64,000 bases of DNA from Flavobacteriales bacterium 33_180_T64 (GCA_002162685.1 MAAQ01000022.1:151717-215716); one strand, 5' to 3'; shown: positions 44,943-54,500, counted from the stretch's first letter. Program-made: numbers and translations. Notes: a model not told the origin generated them from the sequence alone.

Positions 44943-47852
44943 TTAAAAGGATTTTAAAAAAATATTTAAATCCGTGTCTGAAGTGATATTTAGCTTTTTA
45001 CGAAGACGATATCGGCTCGTATAGACAGATGTAATATCTACATTTTGAAGTGTAGCAATGTCATGATTGTCTAAATCAAGCCTGATTAAAGAACAGAGTT
45101 TAACTTCGGTTTTTGAAAGATTAGGATAGCGTTTTATGAGCGAATTGTAGAACTTATTACTCAATACATCAATTCTTTTTTGAAACTCAAAATTATTCTC
45201 TAAAATGGAATTCTTCTCTTTAATTTCTTTTTCTAGACTAATTAAAGCAGCTCCTTTTTTCCGTCCTTTAGCTTCCTTTATTTCTTCCATTTTAGCAATG
45301 AGATAATCATTCCACTGCTGATTTCTAGATATATTTGAAGCAAAATCGGCGAGATCTTTCTTTTTGTATTCAATTTCTGTGCGTAATAATTTATTTTTCA
45401 GCAAGGAATCCCTAGATTGTTTCCAACTACGTATATATATAAGTAAGGCCCCAACTACAGAAACAAGGACAAAAAGACTAAACCATAAGGTTTTATAAAA
45501 TATAACCGGCACTTCAAAATTTAATGATTTACTCCCTAATAGTGTTCCCTTGATTTTATCAATGGCTTGGATTTCTATTTTATAATCTCCTGCTGCTAGG
45601 TTCGTGAAATTTAAATCAAAATTATTCTCGATATGAGTCCATTTATTATCATTTAATTTATATCGTAGATTATAACTCTTTACGTTTTCAGCTTTAATAA
45701 CTCCTAATTCTATATTCATGGTATTATAAACTGGTGATAACGAAATATTATCAAAGCTATTTATTTCAGTTAGATCATAATTAGTTACTACTTCGTTTTT
45801 TGAAGCGTCAAAATATGTCATTGCCAGAAACTTTAATTCCACAGCAATCTCATTTTTTTGTTTTTCCTGTATTATTTCATCCAAATCTAGATAATTAACT
45901 CCCCTTAAAGTACCCACTAACAAGTTACCAGAATCCAACAGTAAAGTACTATATCTATTACATTCATAATGACTTAAGCCATCATTAACACCAAATCGAA
46001 ACGTTTCCTTTGTACGGTAATTAAAAGCCACAACACCAGCAAATGTATTTATCCAAATAAACTCTCCTTTGCGAACAAAACTTGCAATGCTTGCACCAAG
46101 TTCATCTTCATAAAGCGTTGTAAATGCTTTATGTTTCTCATCAAAATTTAAGATCTTACCAGACTGTGTCCCAAGTAATAACCCAAGATTTTTATCATAA
46201 TGTATGGCGATCATAGGTTGATCTTCAATAATTGATGGCTGATATAGTGTTTTAATTTCTTCTGAAATTGAAACCAATCCTCCATTAGTAGCGGCATAAA
46301 TTGTACTCTTTTTAAAAACGAAATTTTGATAGTTTAAGGAATCACTTGTAACAAGTGCTTTGACCAGTTTCGTTTTTTTATTAAACTCATATACATTATT
46401 GCTTACATCAGCCAGCACAATTCTTTTTTCATCCTGATTCATGGATGTAATCACTAGAGAGTCTAAGTGGCGCTTTACCTCAAAACTATTAGAGTTTACT
46501 TCTAATAATCCATGGTTATCATTGCTCCAAATATATTCATCATGATAGAAAAAACTTCTATTTTGAGAGGGATGTGGTATTCTGTTGCCGTTTATATAGA
46601 ATTTTTTTGGCATCACAGAACCGTCTTTTAAATCTAATTTAAACCATCCGCTAAAATCTGTTGCGACCAAAACTTCATCCGCATTTAATTGTAAAAAAGA
46701 ACGTATGCTATACTCGTTTAAAAATGCTTTTATTGAATTTGCTCCTAAATTGAATTGCAAAATTCTATCATTCGTTTTTAAGACAAAACTTCTAGAGAAA
46801 TCTCTAGATGTAATAATAGGGTTGTTTGCCATTTCAAAATTATGTGTACGCGTCCATAAAGGTTTTGATTCTAAGGAGGTATATGCATACAACTCGGTTC
46901 TACCCTCAAAAACCTTTTCAATTATAATATTTCCTTTAGCGTCTAGATACTCCTTAGAATATTTAGTAGATGAAGAATCGTTAATTAAGCCATTTATAAC
47001 AATCTTATTCCATGTCTCCGTTTTCTCATCATACATAAAATAAGAATTGTCATGTCTTAATCTTCCGTAAACTACATTGTTATTATAAAATACAGAATCA
47101 AAAAATAAATTTTCTTCTGGCAGTATCTCCAAGCCATTAAAGTCTAAATCTTCAAGTTTTTTTATAAAATTTCCACTATGATCATAATAATGAATACCTA
47201 TAATATCATTACTTAAAATAAACCCATTTGGCAGACTGATGTATTTCAGTTCATTTATATTCTTAATTAGGTTTATTTCATTTAAGAATATGAACTCATT
47301 ATTACTATTAATTTGGTAGATACGTGCATGATTTTCTGATTGCTCAATATATTTAAATGACGCATGTGATGCCAACAAACCGTTGTTAACAAAATTGTTC
47401 GAAATAGAATTTGGCAACGTTACTTCCTTGAACTCTAATAAGTTAACATTTAGCTCATAGATTGCTATTAAATCATCCTGAAAAAACTTGACATAAAAAT
47501 GATTCTTATCTTTTTTAATAAGTCTTACTTTAGCATTTTTATTAAAAGCGTTAATAGGAAGATCTATACTCTTAAAACTTTTTCCATTAAATCTAGATAT
47601 TACTGGAACCGTACTACCCAATTTAAAATTATTTGCCTCTAATTGTTGACCTGACACCCAAAGCCAACCAGAAGCATCGTATAACATCGATTCTAAAGCT
47701 AGATTACTAGATATTTCATCTACTTGAGAATATTCATCCTCAGTATATTGTAGGTCATTTTCTAATAATTGACAATATGAAATACTAGGTGTGATTAGTA
47801 TTAAAAAGAGAAGAAACTTGGATGATATTTTTAAAATATGAGAATTGTCCAC
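44943..47852 (-). CDS. membrane-bound beta-propeller/LuxR one-component regulator
   Basis: 969 residues. A signal sequence (FLLFLILITPSISYC) precedes a periplasmic region of two-component-regulator propeller type (about 35-680). Next come a Y_Y_Y domain (about 695-760, YNLRYKLNDNKW, LAAGDYKIEIQAID), one membrane helix (about 767-788, LWFSLFVLVSVVGALLIYI), a cytoplasmic coiled coil (about 795-895), and a LuxR-type HTH (about 905-969, LSKTEVKLCSLIRLDLDNHD, VYTSRYRLRKKL). It has no histidine kinase or receiver domain, so a signal outside would act directly on DNA binding. It lies directly upstream of the BspA-like gene, a plausible target. Confidence 0.88.
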   Translation of the reverse strand: MDNSHILKISSKFLLFLILITPSISYCQLLENDLQYTEDEYSQVDEISSNLALESMLYDASGWLWVSGQQLEANNFKLGSTVPVISRFNGKSFKSIDLPINAFNKNAKVRLIKKDKNHFYVKFFQDDLIAIYELNVNLLEFKEVTLPNSISNNFVNNGLLASHASFKYIEQSENHARIYQINSNNEFIFLNEINLIKNINELKYISLPNGFILSNDIIGIHYYDHSGNFIKKLEDLDFNGLEILPEENLFFDSVFYNNNVVYGRLRHDNSYFMYDEKTETWNKIVINGLINDSSSTKYSKEYLDAKGNIIIEKVFEGRTELYAYTSLESKPLWTRTHNFEMANNPIITSRDFSRSFVLKTNDRILQFNLGANSIKAFLNEYSIRSFLQLNADEVLVATDFSGWFKLDLKDGSVMPKKFYINGNRIPHPSQNRSFFYHDEYIWSNDNHGLLEVNSNSFEVKRHLDSLVITSMNQDEKRIVLADVSNNVYEFNKKTKLVKALVTSDSLNYQNFVFKKSTIYAATNGGLVSISEEIKTLYQPSIIEDQPMIAIHYDKNLGLLLGTQSGKILNFDEKHKAFTTLYEDELGASIASFVRKGEFIWINTFAGVVAFNYRTKETFRFGVNDGLSHYECNRYSTLLLDSGNLLVGTLRGVNYLDLDEIIQEKQKNEIAVELKFLAMTYFDASKNEVVTNYDLTEINSFDNISLSPVYNTMNIELGVIKAENVKSYNLRYKLNDNKWTHIENNFDLNFTNLAAGDYKIEIQAIDKIKGTLLGSKSLNFEVPVIFYKTLWFSLFVLVSVVGALLIYIRSWKQSRDSLLKNKLLRTEIEYKKKDLADFASNISRNQQWNDYLIAKMEEIKEAKGRKKGAALISLEKEIKEKNSILENNFEFQKRIDVLSNKFYNSLIKRYPNLSKTEVKLCSLIRLDLDNHDIATLQNVDITSVYTSRYRLRKKLNITSDTDLNIFLKSF

Positions 47853-48097
47853 AGTAGAAAATGGATGAAATTAAACATCCTAAGTATTCAAAATTATATC
47901 TTTTGATTTAATAAAAATATTTTTATGCTTTTAAACTAAAAGATAAATATAAAATTAATAATCTGTTATAATGTTTATAATACGCTTAATTTAATATTAG
48001 AATACAAGTTAGAACCTCTGTAGTACAAGCAGTACTGTTTGTATGAGTAAGAGACTCTGCCAAAGGCTCAATATAAGTCTACCAAAGGAAATTACTA

Positions 48098-48955
48098 TTA
48101 ATTTAAAAAAGTTTGTAATTTTTCAGTAACCTCTTTTTTATAAGACCTAGATACTGGCACATGTTTTAAATCATCTCCGAACACCAATTTTAATCCTTGT
48201 GAATTACCTGTAACTTTTTTCACCGCTTTTAAATTTACAACATAAGATCTATGACAGCGTATAAAATGTTCATTTTGGATCTGTTCAAGTGCTTTAATTA
48301 AAGACAAACGCAACAAATTTTCATTGGTCATATTTTCTTTAAGCTCAGTAATAATGATGTAATTCTTCTCGGCTTCAATAAATAAAAGATTGTTCGTTGT
48401 TGTTTTTACAACATCATTTACGATGTTAGACCTCAATTCAATAATTACCCCTTCATCGTCTCCAATATTTTCCTTAATACCCTCAGATAGATGCTGAGCC
48501 TCTTTCAATTTATTTTTCAACAACCAATTATTAATACTCACCACCCGAATACTTATAGGGATAATCGCCAAAATAACAGTCACTCCTATAAACTTAAATA
48601 TGGTAAAGACACCTAGACTAATATCGAAATTGTAATTGGCATAAATAATAATTGCAATACTATTTATACATAGATAAATAACAGTTCTAATAACTTCTTT
48701 CCATACCTTCCACTTATCTTCATTAATAAAGGCCCTAACCACATATAATGATATTATAATGTTTAATACTGCCGAGAGGCAAACTACAAATCCGAAACCA
48801 AGAATAAGTAATGTATTGGCCTGCTCTAATCCAAATGGTTTAAAGAAAAAGAAAATTAGTGTTGCTAATAAGCAAACTTTTAATATTGAAAGGGTCTCCG
48901 AAATAAATCCTCGAGTGTACGGAAAAGGAGCTGTTATATTCTCTATAATTGACAA
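48098..48955 (-). CDS. membrane-bound LytTR family transcription regulator
   Basis: 285 residues. Four membrane helices (about 22-42, 48-72, 88-106, 112-138) lead through a short coil to a C-terminal LytTR DNA-binding domain (about 175-285), with hallmark HFIRCHRSYVVNLKAV and HVPVSRSYKKEV. It has no receiver domain, so it is a one-component membrane regulator. The start is TTG at 48955, with no ATG between it and the in-frame TGA at 49004-49006. Three 20-bp-period direct repeats lie 64-115 bp upstream, suggesting self-regulation and control of the divergent hydrolase. Confidence 0.9.
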   Translation of the reverse strand: MSIIENITAPFPYTRGFISETLSILKVCLLATLIFFFFKPFGLEQANTLLILGFGFVVCLSAVLNIIISLYVVRAFINEDKWKVWKEVIRTVIYLCINSIAIIIYANYNFDISLGVFTIFKFIGVTVILAIIPISIRVVSINNWLLKNKLKEAQHLSEGIKENIGDDEGVIIELRSNIVNDVVKTTTNNLLFIEAEKNYIIITELKENMTNENLLRLSLIKALEQIQNEHFIRCHRSYVVNLKAVKKVTGNSQGLKLVFGDDLKHVPVSRSYKKEVTEKLQTFLN

Positions 48956-49016
48956 AATAAGTAGTGTTTTAAAATCATAATCTGGAACAAAAACGCATGC
49001 CTTTCATGGAAACACC

Positions 49017-49070
49017 ATGTTATTGGTCACAATTATATGTCATTGGTCTCAGAAAGATGTTACTGGTAAC
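49017..49070. promoter_or_regulatory. three direct repeats at exact 20-bp period, candidate LytTR operator
   Basis: ATGTTATTGGTCAC (49017-49030), ATGTCATTGGTCTC (49037-49050) and ATGTTACTGGTAAC (49057-49070), consensus ATGTyAyTGGTnnC. Each starts exactly 20 bp after the last, so all lie on one face of the helix. The site is in the 228-bp divergent region between the membrane LytTR gene and the secreted hydrolase. LytTR proteins bind direct repeats spaced about two turns, so binding by the adjacent product is a reasonable inference. Confidence 0.65.
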
Positions 49071-49183
49071 AAACCTAACAAATTAAATTAATAAGCTTCT
49101 AAATTGCAGTAAAAACAAACAGTTTTATTTGGCCTTCATAATCCAAAAACATAACAATTATTAATTATATAAAACAAAAAATT

Positions 49184-50023
49184 ATGCAAAAAACAATCTT
49201 TATTATTTTTATCGGAAGCCTATTTATGATCTCAAATCTAAATGCACAACAAACCATGGATTTAAGTAAAATGAAATCCAGTTTTGAAAAAAGAAGACCT
49301 ACACTAGATGTAATGAGTACCAACCCTAGTGATTATAATTTAAAATATGAAGCATTTAATGTAACCACCTTAGATAATATAAATATCTCATCATGGTTTA
49401 TCCCTAACCCATTAAAACAAGGAACAGTACTTATGGTTCATGGTTTTGATATGAATAAGAGTCATATGTTAAAACGCGCTTCTGTTTTCTACCAAAAAGG
49501 GTATTCAGTTCTTTTACTAGACTTAAGAGCTAGAGGAGAAAGCGGAGGAGATAAAGCTAGTACAGGTAAGAAGAACGGTCTTGAAATTGCAGCTGTATAT
49601 GACTATTATAAAACTAATTTAAAAAACTATGGAGCAGTTACCCTCTATGGCTTTTCTCATGGAGGAAGAGCCGTTATTTTTGGTGCCAGTAAGATTGGTA
49701 GTATCAAAAAGATGATCTTAGAATCTCCTCCATACCAATTAGGAGAAAGTTTTAAAAGACAATACAGAATGCCAAATGCGCCAAAAATAAGTGAAATTCC
49801 AATTAATAATGCTTTAGCATCCATTCCAAACACGACTATATTATTACTCATTGGAGATACTGATACAGCAATTATAGAATCGGAAGCAGAAACACTCATT
49901 AAAACCTCTGCTAATAACCACAGCAGAATGGTACTTTTCAACAACACTGCACATAATGTGTTTTCTAAGCAGAATATGTTTAAGTATCAAACCATCGTAT
50001 TCAATTTTATTACCAACAATTAA
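49184..50023 (+). CDS. exported alpha/beta hydrolase
   Basis: 279 residues with a signal peptide (about 1-22, ISNLNAQQ). The alpha/beta hydrolase fold is clear: VLMVHGFDMNKSHMLKRA (oxyanion region), LLDLRARGESGG, nucleophile elbow GFSHGG with Ser158, an acidic residue in LLIGDTDTA and the catalytic His in NTAHNVF. Substrate is unknown; esters or peptides are possible. The gene is divergent from the membrane LytTR regulator and shares its repeat-bearing upstream region. A small membrane protein gene follows after 49 bp. Confidence 0.9.
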   Translation: MQKTIFIIFIGSLFMISNLNAQQTMDLSKMKSSFEKRRPTLDVMSTNPSDYNLKYEAFNVTTLDNINISSWFIPNPLKQGTVLMVHGFDMNKSHMLKRASVFYQKGYSVLLLDLRARGESGGDKASTGKKNGLEIAAVYDYYKTNLKNYGAVTLYGFSHGGRAVIFGASKIGSIKKMILESPPYQLGESFKRQYRMPNAPKISEIPINNALASIPNTTILLLIGDTDTAIIESEAETLIKTSANNHSRMVLFNNTAHNVFSKQNMFKYQTIVFNFITNN

Positions 50024-50072
50024 GACAACCTAACAATATTAAATAATCAAACCACAGATAAACTTTAAGCTC

Positions 50073-50483
50073 ATGAAAAAATCACAGACATTACTTTTAA
50101 AAATTGCCGCTATACAAACACTCTTGATGGCTATTTATCATTTCTTTATTCCGTTTCAATTTCAATGGAGTAATTTTTTGACCAATGATGCGCCTACAAT
50201 TAATTGGTCCCTTTACGCTTTAAATAACTATTTCAGCTTTAATTTACTTATTGTAGCTCTTTTTTTAGTGTACCATCTACTATACAAAAAGCAACAGCTA
50301 CAAACTATTAAGGTCTTGTCTATAATAGCAACATTATTTTGGTGCTTTAGTGCCGTATATCAAATTATAGAACCTATGCCGCTACCAGTATCCTTGAGTT
50401 GGTTAGGATATGCCTTACCAGGACTAGCTTTAATTAATATTGGTATATTTAGTGTGCCTTTAAAAGAATTAATTAAGTCTTAA
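50073..50483 (+). CDS. small four-helix membrane protein, hypothetical
   Basis: 136 residues with four predicted membrane segments (about 7-26, 48-68, 78-96, 106-128), starting MKKSQTLLLKIAAIQTLLM. I do not recognise the family firmly. It lies 49 bp after the hydrolase and may share its transcript. No functional residues stand out. Confidence 0.75.
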   Translation: MKKSQTLLLKIAAIQTLLMAIYHFFIPFQFQWSNFLTNDAPTINWSLYALNNYFSFNLLIVALFLVYHLLYKKQQLQTIKVLSIIATLFWCFSAVYQIIEPMPLPVSLSWLGYALPGLALINIGIFSVPLKELIKS

Positions 50484-50579
50484 AATATGAGTAAAAAAAA
50501 TTAGTGTGATCTTTTAAAGCATTGTATTTTCGGCACAATATATGGTAATGGATACGTTATCAATACTAAACTTATCAAA

Positions 50580-51359
50580 ATGAAATTATTGTTATCAATA
50601 CTCATAGTATTAAGCTCTATTAGTTCAACAGCACAAAACAAAACGATTGCTGCTGGAGAAAAATTAACGTTTAGCGCTTCTTACAATATGTCTGGTTTAC
50701 TAAATGAATTAGCACAGGTTACAATGGAAACCAGCGAAGTAAAAACATCTACTTCTACACTATTAAAGCTAAAATGTACAGCAACGACTTACAGTAAATG
50801 GGATAGTTTCTTTAAAATAAGAGATGTCTACGAAAGTTATGTCAATCCAAAAACATTAACCCCTTATTTATATAATAGAGATATTAATGAAGGTGGTTAT
50901 AAAAAGTTTATGAAATATAAATTCAATCATAAAACAAGAACTGTTGCCAGTTTAAAGCGAAAAAAACGAAGAGATGGCACGGATTGGGAAGAAAAAAAAT
51001 CTATAAAAATTGGAGCGTCTACAAGAGACTTGGTGACGACACTTTATCATATTAGAAATTTAGACATTCACAAAGCGAGTATTGGTGATACACAAAATTT
51101 TACGGTAATTTTTGACAACAAAGAAACTGTAGTGACCTTAAAATATCTTAGTAAAGAAACAATTAACACAGCATTAGGAAGCAAAGCGTGTTATAAATTG
51201 GCTATATCCATGAGTAATAGTACTGTACTCAAAGGAACTAATGACAATCTTTTATGGCTTACAGCAGATGAGAATAAAGTTCCTGTCTATGCAAAGTTTA
51301 AAATTGCTGTTGGCAGTGGTGAATTAAAAATTAAATCGGCTACAGGACTTAAATACTAA
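50580..51359 (+). CDS. secreted DUF3108 protein
   Basis: 259 residues with a signal peptide (LLLSILIVLSSISSTAQ). The pattern fits DUF3108: GEKLTFSASYNMSGLLNELAQ, KCTATTYSKWDSFFKIRDVY, the ESYVNPKTLTPYLYNRDINE strand and the GSGELKIKSATG end. Such proteins are beta-rich and periplasmic; function is unknown. The next gene starts 6 bp after its stop, so the two form an operon. Confidence 0.85.
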   Translation: MKLLLSILIVLSSISSTAQNKTIAAGEKLTFSASYNMSGLLNELAQVTMETSEVKTSTSTLLKLKCTATTYSKWDSFFKIRDVYESYVNPKTLTPYLYNRDINEGGYKKFMKYKFNHKTRTVASLKRKKRRDGTDWEEKKSIKIGASTRDLVTTLYHIRNLDIHKASIGDTQNFTVIFDNKETVVTLKYLSKETINTALGSKACYKLAISMSNSTVLKGTNDNLLWLTADENKVPVYAKFKIAVGSGELKIKSATGLKY

Positions 51360-51365
51360 TCAACT

Positions 51366-51692
51366 ATGAAAAAACTTTTTATTATTCTAGGATTTATCGT
51401 ATCAATATTAGCGCTTATTTTAGCGGTTACACCACTTTCAAAAATAGCATATATACCTGCAGTTGCAGCTTTAATTTTTGGAGTGCTTGCGTTAGTAACT
51501 TCTAAAAATAAACAACATTCAAAAAAATCAATTCATCTTATATTTTTAATGACTATAATAGCATTAGTATTAACCACATATAAAGCTCTATTTAATACGG
51601 TAGAAATTGGTAATACAGAGCAATTAGAGCAAAAAGAAAAACAATTAGAAGAAGAATCAATCGAAGAATTGGAAGGCATTAATTTAGATTAA
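51366..51692 (+). CDS. small membrane protein, hypothetical
   Basis: 108 residues with three hydrophobic stretches (about 3-21, 26-45, 56-72) and an acidic, glutamine/glutamate-rich tail (EQLEQKEKQLEEESIEELEG) that is probably coiled-coil. It is coupled to the DUF3108 gene by a 6-bp gap and ends before a strong terminator. No known domain. Confidence 0.75.
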   Translation: MKKLFIILGFIVSILALILAVTPLSKIAYIPAVAALIFGVLALVTSKNKQHSKKSIHLIFLMTIIALVLTTYKALFNTVEIGNTEQLEQKEKQLEEESIEELEGINLD

Positions 51693-51714
51693 ATAAAAGC
51701 TCCAAAATAAAATT

Positions 51715-51744
51715 AGGGAACACTTCGGTATTCCCTTTTTTTTT
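51715..51744 (+). terminator. intrinsic terminator with TTCG tetraloop
   Basis: AGGGAA-C-AC-TTCG-GT-A-TTCCCT hairpin followed by nine T, 22 bp after the small membrane protein gene. Confidence 0.92.
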
Positions 51745-51785
51745 GCGTTATTTGAGTCAAAATCAGACACTTATTTAATCCTACA

Positions 51786-52820
51786 ATGAAAGTACAGCTT
51801 GTTGCTTTATCCCTTACTTTAGTTGGTGCTTGTTCAACACTTAGACACACCAAAAAAATTGAAAAACTAAAGGAAAGTATCGTATTTGAAGACACTCAAA
51901 CAGTAGAGACCTATCTCAATACTATAACTGAAGACGAGCTAAAAGAGCATGTATACACATTCTCTTCAGATGAGTTTCAAGGGCGAAGAGCCGGAGAACC
52001 AGGACATCATAAAGCTTCTAAATTCCTAAAAGATTATTATATCCAAGAAGATATAAAATCGCCTTTAGGTTCAAAATATTACCAATATATTCCTGAAGCT
52101 TATTTTTCTGAAGGCATTAAAGACTCTCAAAATGTTATTGCATTTATAGAAGGGAGTCAATTTCCAAACGAAGTGATTATTATTTCTGCGCATTCTGACC
52201 ATGAAGGTTTTAACGCTACCGAAATTTATAATGGTGCTGATGATAATGGATCTGGTACAGCAGCTGTTCTCGAAATGGCTCAAGCTTTTAAAAAAGCAGC
52301 ACTCGATGGGCATTCACCAAAACGCAGTATCGTATTCTTACATCTTACTGGTGAAGAAGTAGGGCTCAATGGCTCAAGGTATTACACACAATACCCTGTG
52401 TTCTCAATGAAAAATACTGTAGCCAATCTAAATATAGATATGATAGGTCGTGTTGATGATGCACACAAAGACGCCGAAAATTATGTGTATGTGATTGGTG
52501 CAGATCGCCTAAGTACAGAATTGCATTATATTTCAGAAGAAGCAAATAATAAATTTGCAGGACTAGATCTCGATTACAAACTCAATAAAGATAACGATCC
52601 TAACCGCTACTATTATAGATCTGACCATTATAATTTTGCTCAAAAAGGAGTTCCTGTTATTTTCTATTTTAATGGCGAACATGAAGACTACCACGAACCG
52701 ACAGATACACCCGAAAAAATAAATTATGCGTTGCTTAAACAACGTACCAAACTCATATTTGCTACAGCTTGGTATTTAGCAAATTCTAAAAACAGAATTA
52801 TTGTTGACAAAGATATCTAA
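51786..52820 (+). CDS. M28 family zinc peptidase (lipoprotein), paralogue 1
   Basis: 344 residues with a lipoprotein signal (LVALSLTLVGAC). The M28 zinc ligands are all present: His and Asp in ISAHSDHEG, the bridging Asp in YNGADDNGSG, catalytic Glu pair in LTGEEVGL, Asp in NIDMIGR and His in YYRSDHYNFA. It lacks the PA insert found in the next gene. It would act as an aminopeptidase in the periplasm or outer membrane. About 97 bp separate it from its closely similar neighbour, a tandem duplication. Confidence 0.93.
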   Translation: MKVQLVALSLTLVGACSTLRHTKKIEKLKESIVFEDTQTVETYLNTITEDELKEHVYTFSSDEFQGRRAGEPGHHKASKFLKDYYIQEDIKSPLGSKYYQYIPEAYFSEGIKDSQNVIAFIEGSQFPNEVIIISAHSDHEGFNATEIYNGADDNGSGTAAVLEMAQAFKKAALDGHSPKRSIVFLHLTGEEVGLNGSRYYTQYPVFSMKNTVANLNIDMIGRVDDAHKDAENYVYVIGADRLSTELHYISEEANNKFAGLDLDYKLNKDNDPNRYYYRSDHYNFAQKGVPVIFYFNGEHEDYHEPTDTPEKINYALLKQRTKLIFATAWYLANSKNRIIVDKDI

Positions 52821-52917
52821 AGACTTGTTAAACTTTGCTTAAAGACTCAGACTTAAAAAGTGAAATCATCAAGATTTTTTGTAATATTAGAGCAACAAAC
52901 GATGTAACACTTAAATA

Positions 52918-54492
52918 ATGAAAATTTCACTTAGTATTATGGCTACTGCTTTGCTTTTAGCAAGCTGTGGTAGTTCTAATCAAAACACAACCAAACAAAC
53001 CCAAAGTAAAACACCTGTTGATCCTACTCAATATGGAAACACAATTACTTCTGATGAATTAAAAGAACTTCTTTACACCTATGCTTCAGATGAATTTGAA
53101 GGTCGCGAAACAGGAGAACCTGGACAAAAGAAAGCTGTTAATTATCTAAAAGATCAATATCTTAAAATGGGCATCCCTTCTCCTCTATCTGGAGATGATT
53201 ACTTTCAGGAAGTTCCGCTTCAAAAACAAAAATCACCAACTGTTGAGCTAGCTGTTAACGGTTCTACTTTAGACAATTACTCTGATTTCATAGTTTTTGG
53301 AAGCGCTGAATCTCAAACACTAAATATTTCCGAAGTCGTATATGCTGGTTATGGTATTGATACTAAAAATCATTCCGATTATAAAGATATCAACGTAAAA
53401 GGAAAAATTGTTCTTGTAAAAGCTGGAGAGCCAAAAGATTCTGACGGCAACTATGTAACTTCGGGTACAACAGAAGATACAAAATGGAGCTCTGGTAGAG
53501 CTGCTCTCGCTTCAAAACGTGATGCTGCAAAAGCAAATGGAGCCAAAGCAATTCTCTTTTTAAATCAAGGTATGTTAACACAATATGGTTCTTATTTTAA
53601 ATCCATTGCCGAAGCAGGAACTGCAGGACGAATTACATTAAAAAGTAACGAGCCTTCGATGCTCTTTATGGTGGTTGGAGAAAAACTTGCACAAGCTATT
53701 CATCCAGATATCATGACTTCAGACACCGTAAAAAAGATTTCTACTAAAATTACAGGTTCTATTACAAGCAAATCTGAAGATGTGAGTTCTGAAAATGTTG
53801 TTGCTTTTATTAAAGGGACTGAAAAACCAGATGAAATTCTTGTCATTTCTGCGCACTTAGATCATGAAGGTATTAAAGATGGAAAAGTCTATAATGGTGC
53901 TGATGATGATGGTTCTGGTACTGTTGCTATTTTAGAAATTGCAGAAGCATTTAAAACTGCTGCTAATGATGGTAATGGTCCAAAACGTTCTATCCTATTC
54001 TTACATGTTACTGGTGAAGAAAAAGGCCTTTTAGGCTCTAGACATTATGCTGATAATGATCCTATTTTTTCACTAAAGAGTACGGTTGCCGATTTAAACA
54101 TCGATATGATTGGTCGTACAGATCCGAAACGTGAAGGCGAAAGAAATTATATTTATCTTATTGGTAGTGATAAATTAAGTACAGAGTTACATAACATTTC
54201 AGAAGCTATGAATACAAAGTACACCAATATAGAACTCGATTACACCTATAACGACGACAATGATCCTAACCGTTTTTATTACAGAAGTGATCATTATAAC
54301 TTTGCTAAAAATAATATTCCTGTTATTTTCTATTTCAATGGGACACATGATGATTACCACCAACCTAGTGATACACCAGATAAAATTGAGTATGACTTAC
54401 TAGAAAACAGAACGCGTTTAGTCTTTTATACTGCTTGGGAAGTTGCAAATCGTGATGCGCGACTTATAGTAGATAAAGCCAAAACTGAGTAA
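52918..54492 (+). CDS. M28 family zinc peptidase with PA domain (lipoprotein), paralogue 2
   Basis: 524 residues with a lipoprotein signal (ATALLLASC). The same M28 motifs as the upstream paralogue (ISAHLDHEG, YNGADDDGSG, VTGEEKGL, NIDMIGR, YYRSDHYNFA) are joined by a PA domain insert (about 115-265, SEVVYAGYGIDT, KGKIVLVKAGEP, NGAKAILFL), which usually guides substrate access. It is predicted to be an exported aminopeptidase. Downstream it runs into a palindromic repeat and a strong terminator. Confidence 0.94.
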   Translation: MKISLSIMATALLLASCGSSNQNTTKQTQSKTPVDPTQYGNTITSDELKELLYTYASDEFEGRETGEPGQKKAVNYLKDQYLKMGIPSPLSGDDYFQEVPLQKQKSPTVELAVNGSTLDNYSDFIVFGSAESQTLNISEVVYAGYGIDTKNHSDYKDINVKGKIVLVKAGEPKDSDGNYVTSGTTEDTKWSSGRAALASKRDAAKANGAKAILFLNQGMLTQYGSYFKSIAEAGTAGRITLKSNEPSMLFMVVGEKLAQAIHPDIMTSDTVKKISTKITGSITSKSEDVSSENVVAFIKGTEKPDEILVISAHLDHEGIKDGKVYNGADDDGSGTVAILEIAEAFKTAANDGNGPKRSILFLHVTGEEKGLLGSRHYADNDPIFSLKSTVADLNIDMIGRTDPKREGERNYIYLIGSDKLSTELHNISEAMNTKYTNIELDYTYNDDNDPNRFYYRSDHYNFAKNNIPVIFYFNGTHDDYHQPSDTPDKIEYDLLENRTRLVFYTAWEVANRDARLIVDKAKTE

Positions 54493-54500
54493 ATTATTTT

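Noticed and set aside
48001..48090. Possible regulatory hairpin AGTAC-AAGCA-GTACT in the gap after the membrane LytTR gene
   Set aside because: Only a 5-bp stem and no T run or conserved partner; too weak to call.
49657..49947. 96-codon minus-strand frame
   Set aside because: Shadow of the alpha/beta hydrolase gene; no domain.
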